This document shows positions 7,231 through 13,560 of a stretch of DNA of 25,771 nucleotides, piece after piece (positions within the stretch are counted from its first letter, which is position 1; each line of letters begins with the position of its first letter). The stretch comes from Planctomycetota bacterium (GTDB lineage: Bacteria; Planctomycetota; Phycisphaerae; UBA1845; CAIVHJ01), in contig JACZTW010000011.1 in assembly GCA_022573485.1 (NCBI GenBank), positions 1-25,771 of the forward strand, read 5' to 3'. Below the pieces are notes generated by a model that saw nothing but the letters and a program-made list of their open reading frames with translations, had not been told where the DNA came from and did not search any database. Made by a program: the position numbers and the translations under genes.

Positions 7231-7917
7231 CTACGCGAACCGCCGCTTGAACCAGCCGACCAGCGGCAGACCCATCATGGCCAGCAGGGCTGCGCCGGGG
7301 GCGGGGATGGGGGTCAGATGCAAGTCAGTACTGAAGGCGGCGGAGTCCGAACTTCCAAACAAAGCCTCTGTGGCACTGGCGTCGAGGGTGGTCACTCGAC
7401 CCGAGAATGCGACCAAGCCCCCGAGGTTCGCGTTCAGAAACGCGATACCCGCCGCGTTCAGCGCGAGCGACAAGGTCACACCGTCATCTGCGGGATCATA
7501 AACAGTGATCGTGCTGAAGACCGTTCCGGTACCCAGAGAGCCGAACACACCTGCTCCGCCGCCGGCCGCGATCAGAGTCGCAGGCGTCGAGGTTGTCGAG
7601 GTCAACTGGTATACCTCGAATCCGTCGTCGCTGAAGATGCTCGGGTTGTCCAAGAGCAACTCTGCACTCACGATCGGCGTAGGTACGGCAGTCAAATCGA
7701 AGACGAACCAGTTTCGCAATTCGATGCCCCCCGCCGTGTCAAGGGTCCCGACGATGTAGTTCATCACCGGGCCGCTCCCATTGGCCTGAAAATCGGAATC
7801 CCGGATCCAGCCACGGTTTGTCGCCCCGAGCGTGAGATCGGCCTTCGCCATCGGTGTAGCAATCGCCAGAGTTGAACCAATCAGGGCGACAGCAATCAGT
7901 AGTCTGGGAACGTGCAT
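7231..7917 (-). CDS. PEP-CTERM-like sorting-domain protein
   Basis: A 228-residue secreted protein. The N-terminus MHVPRLLIAVALIGSTLA followed by a hydrophobic stretch and AKA at residues 24-26 forms a typical Sec signal peptide with cleavage near residue 26. The C-terminus has the three parts of a PEP-CTERM signal: an IPAPGA box (a PAPGA variant common in planctomycetes), a hydrophobic segment containing LLAMMGLPLVGW, and a basic end KRRFA. Such proteins are processed by an exosortase and placed on or released from the cell surface, commonly together with an exopolysaccharide. The body is rich in Thr, Ser, Gly and Ala and has no recognised domain. GGAGGA lies 9 nt before the ATG. No exosortase gene is in this window. 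The gene is bracketed by the two copies of the 135-bp repeat. Confidence 0.85.
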   Translation of the reverse strand: MHVPRLLIAVALIGSTLAIATPMAKADLTLGATNRGWIRDSDFQANGSGPVMNYIVGTLDTAGGIELRNWFVFDLTAVPTPIVSAELLLDNPSIFSDDGFEVYQLTSTTSTPATLIAAGGGAGVFGSLGTGTVFSTITVYDPADDGVTLSLALNAAGIAFLNANLGGLVAFSGRVTTLDASATEALFGSSDSAAFSTDLHLTPIPAPGAALLAMMGLPLVGWFKRRFA

Positions 7918-8242
7918 CTTTCAATCCTCCATTGCGATGTGGGGCCCAAGAGCCCAGGATTTCCCGTACCCAAACGCCTGGTCGCCAGCGTACAAGATGG
8001 AGCAGGGCAGATCAAGCATGTGGGACGGTTTCATTTCGGTTGATCCGGCATATCCACGGACAGGCAGACAGGACGGCCGGCTGAGAATGGCGTAAACCCC
8101 TTGCCGGCAGTTTGCTGACACTATGGCGGCAACCCCCGGCATCGGAACCACGTGCGGCTGCCCCGCTTGAAACGGGTGTTTGCCGCGCCGCCAACCATCC
8201 TGCTGATCGCTAACGGCTGAAAGCTTCTACGCCCTGATGATG

Positions 8243-8377
8243 GCGCTGGCGGTTTCTGACCAGGACCCCGTTTCACCGCGGGTGGATTCCCAGCGCAGCG
8301 TGCAGTGCGCGACTTGCCACCGTGGGTACGGAACGGGCCGCCGCGACGGGCGGCCCTGGTTCTCTCAGTACGAATGC
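8243..8377 (+). repeat. Interspersed 135-bp repeat, copy 2
   Basis: Direct repeat of 7081-7215 in the same orientation, exactly 1162 bp away with no gaps. This copy carries a perfect inverted repeat, GGGCCGCC (8335-8342) and GGCGGCCC (8348-8355), with a short spacer, so as RNA or single-stranded DNA it would fold into a strong hairpin. A conserved GATTCCCAGCGCAGCGTGCAG core lies upstream of it in both copies (here at 8285-8305). Confidence 0.8.
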
Positions 8378-8395
8378 AAGGTAGGCCTCATTCGC

Positions 8396-8424
8396 TTGAG
8401 TCGAGTGGCTCGCATGGCTACGAT
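8396..8424 (+). promoter_or_regulatory. Sigma70-like promoter candidate for the 4-epimerase gene
   Basis: TTGAGT (8396-8401), 17-bp spacer, TACGAT (8419-8424); four of six matches in each hexamer. It is 114 bp upstream of the ATG at 8539 and just downstream of repeat copy 2. Weak on sequence alone. Confidence 0.25.
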
Positions 8425-8538
8425 AGCGAGTTGAGGTTTGATAACTGGGAAATCCTATGAACCGGAGCCTGACAAGGGCGACGGGCTGAAGCTCGCGGCT
8501 CGTTGAGTTGTGAAATACTCACGCACAAAGTTTCTTCT

Positions 8539-9474
8539 ATGGCGCATTATTTGGTAACCGGCGGAGCGGGATTCATTGGCTCGCACATCGTGCGACGGCT
8601 GATCGCGGACGGTCATCGCGTACGCGTACTGGACAATCTCAGCACCGGCAGTATGGACAAGTTGGCCGACGTCATCGACCGCGTCGAGTTCATCGAGGGC
8701 GATCTCCGCCAAGAGGCGGATTGCCGGGCCGCCTGCGCCGGCGTCGAAATGGTCTTCCACGAAGCCGCGCTGCCTTCGGTGCCCCGCTCGGTCGAAGACC
8801 CACAGACATTTCATGCCAACAATATCGACGGCACGTTCCAATTGTTCCTCGCCGCCAAAGAAGCCGGCTGCCGGCGAATCATCTACGCAGCCAGCAGTTC
8901 TGCCTACGGCGACCAGCCCACACAGCCCAAGCGCGAAACCATGCTGCCGGCGCCGCTGAGCCCGTACGCGCTCAATAAGCTGGTCGGAGAGTATTACGCT
9001 CGTGTATTCTATGAATCCTACGGCCTGGAAACGATTTCGCTGCGCTATTTCAACGTGTTCGGCCCACACCAGGATCCCGAGAGCCAATATGCCGCGGCGA
9101 TTCCTGCGTTCGTCAGTGCGATTCTAAAGGGTGAACAGCCGCTCATCTACGGCGACGGCGAGCAGACCCGAGACTTCACGCACATCGACAACGTGGTTGA
9201 GGCCAACATGCTGGCCGCCGCAGCCAAGACCACGCGGGGACAAGTGATCAACGTCGCCTGCGGTCAGAGCGTGACCATCAATCAAGTGATCAACACGATT
9301 AACAAATTGCTGGGAACGGATCTCAAGCCGCGTTATACGCCCCCGCGAGCGGGCGATGTCATGCATTCTCTGGCAGACGTTACGCTGGCCCGCGAGGTAA
9401 TCGGCTTCGAACCACACCTGATGTTCGAGGACGGGCTGGCCCGGGCGATCGAGTGGTACAAAGCCAACCTGTGA
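8539..9474 (+). CDS. NAD-dependent UDP-sugar 4-epimerase (WbpP/GalE-like)
   Basis: A 311-residue extended short-chain dehydrogenase. The Rossmann motif GGAGFIG is at residues 8-14 (family GxxGxxG), the acidic NAD-ribose residue is in VLDNLSTG at about 30-37, the Ser block is AASSSAYGD at 117-125, and the catalytic YxxxK is Tyr143/Lys147 in SPYALNK. HEAALPSVPRSVEDP (74-88) and RYFNVFGPHQDPESQYAA are typical of the WbpP-type enzymes that act on N-acetylated sugars, so UDP-GlcNAc/UDP-GalNAc (or their uronic acids) is the likely substrate; plain UDP-Glc/UDP-Gal cannot be excluded. ATG 8539 is chosen over an upstream TTG (8503) because MAHYLVTGGAG is the usual N-terminus. No Shine-Dalgarno is obvious. 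Confidence 0.93.
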   Translation: MAHYLVTGGAGFIGSHIVRRLIADGHRVRVLDNLSTGSMDKLADVIDRVEFIEGDLRQEADCRAACAGVEMVFHEAALPSVPRSVEDPQTFHANNIDGTFQLFLAAKEAGCRRIIYAASSSAYGDQPTQPKRETMLPAPLSPYALNKLVGEYYARVFYESYGLETISLRYFNVFGPHQDPESQYAAAIPAFVSAILKGEQPLIYGDGEQTRDFTHIDNVVEANMLAAAAKTTRGQVINVACGQSVTINQVINTINKLLGTDLKPRYTPPRAGDVMHSLADVTLAREVIGFEPHLMFEDGLARAIEWYKANL

Positions 9475-9522
9475 TGTAAGATCCGCAGAAGTAAGCGATT
9501 TTGCACAGTGATGCGTCGACAT

Positions 9523-9840
9523 GGTCGGGGGAGAGGCCGGGGCTTCTTCCGAATCTGGAGCGTGCCCACTGAGCAATTGAAACAGCGGATCTTCCCGCAA
9601 AATCTCGTGGTCGTTCAAATCCTCGTACCCCACGGCGATGCCATAGTCCCGCTGGCTGAGCATGGTATGGGTCTCGTGTCGGATCCGGCTCGAGTCTCTT
9701 GGATCTGAGATGCAGCCAGCCAGTGCTTCCCTGTGTCCAAGCTGGAAATCGGCTTGGCGTAGCAGCACCGCTCCGTCGACGGAACTCAACTGACCTCCGT
9801 CGAAATCGGCCACCACCTTGGGGGACGAAAGGCAGGAAAA
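9523..9840 (-). pseudogene. IS1380-family transposase remnant (N-terminal part)
   Basis: Read on the minus strand, this encodes a stretch with VVADFDGGQLSSVDGAVLLR, then ISDPRDSSRIRH, then YGIAVGYEDLNDHEILREDP and a degenerate ASPPTM. This is the N-terminal third of an IS1380-type transposase, whose family reads FDGG.LSSDGG.LLLR, DPRDP.RV.H and GYEDLNDHD.LR.DP. Similarity stops there; the frame then runs antisense into the epimerase gene. The catalytic core and the far end of the element are absent, and no terminal inverted repeats are evident. It is a relic that marks past insertion between the epimerase and the secreted-protein gene. Confidence 0.8.
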
Positions 9841-10131
9841 CCACAGCGGCTAGCGGTTACACTCTGTCATCGAAGGGCCTCCTTGCCTTTTGTGAAGGAT
9901 TCTGTAACAAACCCTCTCATGCAAGGCCGAGAGGCCTCTTCTACGCGCAAACATTTATTCACTCACGAAGAATGCAGGCTAAGTACCTGTCCGGGAGAGA
10001 CTTACAATTGGTGTGGGAGTGGCCAAGAGCGCGGCTGGCGAGCACCAGTCTCGAAAATTTCACTGGATGTGTCTAAACTACCGACTTCCCGGGTCGAGGA
10101 GACATTTCAAAGCAACAAGGAGGCGGAAGCT
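9841..10131. other. Upstream region of the secreted subtilase-like gene
   Basis: The coding frame of the following gene is open through here to 9883, but this stretch has no signal-peptide character and no family resemblance, and a strong Shine-Dalgarno with GTG at 10132 marks the start. It therefore probably contains the promoter and leader. A small GGCC-GAGA-GGCC hairpin lies near 9930. Nothing else stands out. Confidence 0.5.
10117..10123 (+). promoter_or_regulatory. Shine-Dalgarno that fixes a GTG start at 10132
   Basis: AAGGAGG with 8 nt to GTG 10132. The signal peptide begins directly at this GTG, whereas the longer frame adds 83 residues of non-signal sequence in front of it. Confidence 0.8.
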
Positions 10132-12159
10132 GTGAGTAACATACGATTGTACGCGGCTGCTCTGTCAGGTTTGCTCGTTTGCTCCCAAGCTGTTCTTGCT
10201 CAGGTGGGCTTGGATGAGCTCATCGCCCGTATCGGTGAGGAAAACATTCCCACGGGTCTGAATATAATCGTCTCGCAGGTCGAAGCGCCCAGCGGCGGCT
10301 ATGGCCCCGATCAGAGCAACCCTCAGTTTGACGGCAAGGATTTCTTTGCCATGAGTGGGGAGCCGGGTAACTCTGGCCACGCCACCACGGTGGCGCTCCA
10401 CATGTACGGCAACACCAGCAGCATTGCGCCGGATATCATGAATATCTATCTGTATGATGCCAACCACTGGCTGCTATCTGGGTTTCTCCGGGTATCTCAG
10501 GGCTCGGGCAATCCGCCACTGATCCCGCCGGCAGACCTCAAGGTCTTCAATCACAGTTGGGTTGGCGGCGCTCCTAATGACTCCTTGAACAACGAAGTCC
10601 TGCGGCGGGCAGATTTTGTGATGCAACGTGACAATCTGCTCATGGTTGTCGGCGTCAATAACGGCGGAGCAAGTTTTCCGTTGATGAGCCATATCTACAA
10701 CGGTCTTGCCGTCGGTCTGACCAGCGGCGGGCACACCTCAGACGCGACCATGCCCGGCATCGATGGTCCAGGCCGATTGAAGCCCGAAATCGTGGCCCCG
10801 AGTGGCCAAACCAGCTTCTCTGCACCGATTGTCAGTGCGGCGGTGGCGCTGATGAATGAAATCGCCGTAACCGACGTGGCTGTGGCGTCCAATCCCAATG
10901 CCCAAGCCTCTGAGGTAATCAAAGCCATCCTGCTGGGCGGTGGAAACCACCGTGACGGTTGGACCAACAATCCCGAAACGTCCGGCCCTGATCGCGGCTT
11001 TACGGACCAGCCGCTGGATGACATTTTTGGCGTGGACGAGGTCAATATCGACACCAGCCATCTGATCATGACCGGCGGCGAGCAGGACGGTGCGAATACA
11101 CCCCCGGAGTCGATAAACATCACTCATGCCGCATGGGATCTGGCCACTGTGGGTCTGGACAGCAGCATGTACTGGCGGTTCAACACGACCGAATTGGCCG
11201 ACGAAGTCTCGATACTGGCCTACTGGCACCGTGAGGTACGCCATTCTTTCACCACTTTCTGGCTCGCCGACTTCGAATTGACGCTCTGGACGGTGGATGG
11301 GACCGGAGAACTAATGTCGCTGTTAGGTGATATGGGAGTGGATTACTTTACGACTGGGAACGTGGTCAGCGATAGCGCGGTTGATAATATCGAACACCTC
11401 TACATTCGCGGTTTGGCACCGGGTGATTACGTTTTGGAAGTGCGCCGCCTGGATAACCTGACGCTCTTTCGACAGTGGGATGTGGCGGTCACTTGGGTCA
11501 TCGACGCTGACGATAAGCCGCTGTCAATCATATGTCCAGCCGATGCCGAGGCAGAGTGCTCGGAAGACGTGCCTGCCGCAGACATCCACTCGGTGAGAGC
11601 TTCCGGCGTCTGCGGCGGTGCGACCATCACGCACCAGGGTGACGTATCGGACGGAATGGCATGCCCGGAGACCATCACGCGGACCTATCGTGCGACCGAC
11701 CTCTGTAGCAACTTGGTCGAATGCACGCAAACGATCACAGTGGACGATGTCACCGATCCGATTCTCGATTCCTGTCCGGAAGACATCACCATCGATTCCG
11801 CCCCAGCAAGCTGCGAGGCGGTGGTCAACTATGAAGATCCCGCGGCAACCGACAACTGCGATTCGAGCCCGTCGGTTGTCTGCGATCCACCGAGCGGTTC
11901 GACATTCCCGGCCGGCACGACACCGGTAACCTGCACGGCGACGGACGATTGCGACAACAGCGGGCAATGCGCTTTCAACGTGATCATTAGCATTCTCGCC
12001 GATCTCGACAACGACGGCGGGGTCGGTCCAACTGATCTCGCCTTATTACTTGGTGATTGGGGACCCTGTGTCGGCTGCGCTGCCGACTTCAATGGCGACG
12101 GCGTGGTTGGGGCTTTTGACCTAGCCATTTTGCTCGGCAGCTGGGGACCCTGCGAATAA
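10132..12159 (+). CDS. Secreted subtilisin-like (S8) protein with HYR-like and EF-hand/dockerin-like modules
   Basis: A 675-residue exported protein. Residues 1-23 form a signal peptide ending in AVLA. A subtilase-like domain covers about 40-245: the His motif is GHATTVALHMYG (His83), an oxyanion-type Asn is in VVGVNNGG (176-177), and the Ser motif is GQTSFSAP (Ser228) preceded by KPEIVAP. The position of the catalytic Asp (family VxxIDTG) reads NIIVSQVEA at 44-52, so that Asp appears to be missing. Two Cys-rich beta-sandwich modules follow, at about 463-540 and 541-620; the second is a clear HYR domain (TDPILDSCPEDIT ... PAGTTPVTCTATD). The C-terminus has two EF-hand/dockerin-like loops (DLDNDGGVGPTDLALLLGDW and DFNGDGVVGAFDLAILLGSW), common at the ends of planctomycete secreted proteins. 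It is probably a cell-surface or extracellular adhesive or binding protein rather than an active protease. Confidence 0.85.
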   Translation: MSNIRLYAAALSGLLVCSQAVLAQVGLDELIARIGEENIPTGLNIIVSQVEAPSGGYGPDQSNPQFDGKDFFAMSGEPGNSGHATTVALHMYGNTSSIAPDIMNIYLYDANHWLLSGFLRVSQGSGNPPLIPPADLKVFNHSWVGGAPNDSLNNEVLRRADFVMQRDNLLMVVGVNNGGASFPLMSHIYNGLAVGLTSGGHTSDATMPGIDGPGRLKPEIVAPSGQTSFSAPIVSAAVALMNEIAVTDVAVASNPNAQASEVIKAILLGGGNHRDGWTNNPETSGPDRGFTDQPLDDIFGVDEVNIDTSHLIMTGGEQDGANTPPESINITHAAWDLATVGLDSSMYWRFNTTELADEVSILAYWHREVRHSFTTFWLADFELTLWTVDGTGELMSLLGDMGVDYFTTGNVVSDSAVDNIEHLYIRGLAPGDYVLEVRRLDNLTLFRQWDVAVTWVIDADDKPLSIICPADAEAECSEDVPAADIHSVRASGVCGGATITHQGDVSDGMACPETITRTYRATDLCSNLVECTQTITVDDVTDPILDSCPEDITIDSAPASCEAVVNYEDPAATDNCDSSPSVVCDPPSGSTFPAGTTPVTCTATDDCDNSGQCAFNVIISILADLDNDGGVGPTDLALLLGDWGPCVGCAADFNGDGVVGAFDLAILLGSWGPCE

Positions 12160-12191
12160 CCCTGCGCCGCCATCCACGTCATGGGCCTTCT

Positions 12192-12221
12192 CCGGAGAGC
12201 CGTGCAGTGCAGCGTCTCCGG
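12192..12221 (+). terminator. Possible terminator-like stem after the secreted-protein gene
   Basis: CCGGAGA (12192-12198) pairs with TCTCCGG (12215-12221), a perfect 7-bp stem 32 bp beyond the stop codon. There is no T-run, so if it stops transcription it would need Rho, or it may only stabilise the 3' end. Confidence 0.3.
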
Positions 12222-12435
12222 TTGCCGATCTCGCCCTTCCCGGCTGACCCGTCATTACTCTAACCCGTACTCTGTGAAACCTTCTCCAGAAACCAGAAAA
12301 AAATAGCGTCGAACGTTTTGTGATAATAAGCACTTTCTGTTTCGTAACTAAGTGCAGCCCTTCTGCTTAAGTCTATGAGCGCGCTGGGCCCGCAAAGGGA
12401 CAGAATCTGACGTCCCGTAGTGCTCTTGACGCTAC

Positions 12436-12465
12436 TTGCCAAACCGTCTACAAGAGTTCTAACAT
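12436..12465 (+). promoter_or_regulatory. Sigma70-like promoter candidate for the polysaccharide operon
   Basis: TTGCCA (12436-12441; 5 of 6), 18-bp spacer, TAACAT (12460-12465; 4 of 6). An overlapping alternative is TTGACG (12426-12431), 17 bp, TACAAG (12449-12454). Either would give a leader of roughly 400 nt before the antiterminator gene. Confidence 0.3.
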
Positions 12466-12879
12466 TTTTGCCTAATCCAAATGGGCTGACGGATCGGGCT
12501 CTCAGACAGTTCGTTACATTAAGCCCCCTGCACCGTGATGTTACGGCGTAGGCGGTAGAAGTAGGAGTTGAAGTACGAGTGGGACAGAAGAGTAGCAGGA
12601 GGGAAGAGGTATGCAGATCACGGGATCTCTCGATTTCACAGGTATACATCCTACAGCAGCGTTGCGTACTTCGACCATTCATGACCAGGCCTAACGAGGC
12701 GGTCACGCGTGAATTGTGTTCAGCAATATCTCAGTCGCGTGTTGGGCACTTTCTCCTTCCTCAACGGACAGAAGGCTCTCTGTGGATCCGGAGGCCCTTG
12801 ACCTAGAGGTTCGGAACAGGAGAGAAACCATATGTCAGGGGTTGGCTCGTAGGGCATCTCAAGGAACGAGGCGGAGTCG

Positions 12880-13440
12880 TTGGTTATTCTTGGCCCTGTT
12901 GGACAAACTTATCGACTTCCTCCGGCGGAGGTGGAATGTCCGATCGACACTTTGGTCGGCAATTGGTGGGTCGTGCATACCAAGGCTCGGAACGAGAAGG
13001 CGCTGGGATCTGATCTCGATGGGTTGGGAATCGGGTATTTCTTGCCACTGGCGCGAGTCAAGAGGCAATACGGTAGGCGACGGATCCTCGTGGAAATGCC
13101 GCTGTTTCCCAGTTATCTGTTCATGTGTGGTGGTCGTGATGAGCGTTCGCAGACGCTGGGGACCCATCGGGCAGCAAATGTGATCCAAGTGTTTGACCAG
13201 CGAGGACTCAAGGAACAATTGCGACAGATACACCGTGTGACGACGAGCGGGAAACCGGTGACTCTGTACCCAGGTTTGAAAAGAGGCAGCCGCTGTCGAA
13301 TTGTTCGTGGCTGTCTCAAAGGACTGGAAGGTGTGGTGCTTAGGCGCCGCGGAGTTTGTCGGATCTACATGGCCGTGGAGACCCTCGGTCAGTCGGCCGA
13401 GCTGGAGATCGACGCAGATCTACTGGATACGATAGATTAG
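12880..13440 (+). CDS. NusG-like transcription antiterminator (UpxY/RfaH/LoaP type)
   Basis: A 186-residue NusG paralogue. An NGN domain runs from about residue 27 (NWWVVHTKARNEKAL, then YFLPLARVKRQYGRRR and LFPSYLFMC), and a C-terminal KOW segment follows (LKRGSRCRIVRGCLKGLEGVVLRR). Specialised NusG proteins of this kind bind paused RNA polymerase in the leader of a polysaccharide operon and allow it to read through the long gene set. Its place as first gene of the operon behind a 720-bp leader fits. The start is uncertain: TTG 12880 follows a GGCGGAG and is the longest option; an internal GTG in EVECPID is also possible. A 120-bp gap follows before the lyase gene. Confidence 0.88.
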   Translation: MVILGPVGQTYRLPPAEVECPIDTLVGNWWVVHTKARNEKALGSDLDGLGIGYFLPLARVKRQYGRRRILVEMPLFPSYLFMCGGRDERSQTLGTHRAANVIQVFDQRGLKEQLRQIHRVTTSGKPVTLYPGLKRGSRCRIVRGCLKGLEGVVLRRRGVCRIYMAVETLGQSAELEIDADLLDTID

Positions 13441-13560
13441 CTTAGGATCCCTAATCCCTTTGGGGGCCATCGGTTACGAACGAAATCGTGTGTAGCCGAC
13501 GGGGGCGGAGTCTGCCTGCACGCCTTTCCTGGGTGCCGGCTACTGAGGAGGTCGGATAAG

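Larger units (their letters stand above)
7918..8538. other. 621-bp divergent intergenic region
   Basis: This lies between the minus-strand PEP-CTERM gene and the plus-strand 4-epimerase gene and must carry both promoters. It holds the second copy of the 135-bp repeat (8243-8377) and a sigma70-like candidate (8396-8424). I see no convincing gene; the reading frame starting at 8237 is only the repeat read through. Confidence 0.6.
12160..12879. other. 720-bp non-coding leader of the polysaccharide operon
   Basis: No gene is supported. The DNA is more AT-rich than its surroundings and its short frames on both strands match nothing I recognise. It contains a stem after the secreted-protein gene (12192-12221), a second stem (GCACTT 12330-12335 with AAGTGC 12350-12355) and a promoter candidate (12436-12465). 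The next gene encodes a NusG/UpxY-type antiterminator, and such proteins usually act on the long leader of their own operon. Confidence 0.5.

Noticed and set aside
8237..8434. Small plus-strand frame whose translation resembles that of the first repeat copy
   Set aside because: The resemblance comes from the 135-bp DNA repeat; copy 1 has a stop where copy 2 reads on, so conservation at protein level is not supported.
9883..10131. 83-residue N-terminal extension of the secreted subtilase-like protein
   Set aside because: AAGGAGG and a signal peptide define GTG 10132; the extension would bury the signal peptide and looks non-coding.
12260..12706. 148-residue minus-strand frame in the operon leader
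   Set aside because: No Shine-Dalgarno, no recognisable family, and it lies in AT-richer DNA with hairpins that is better explained as leader.
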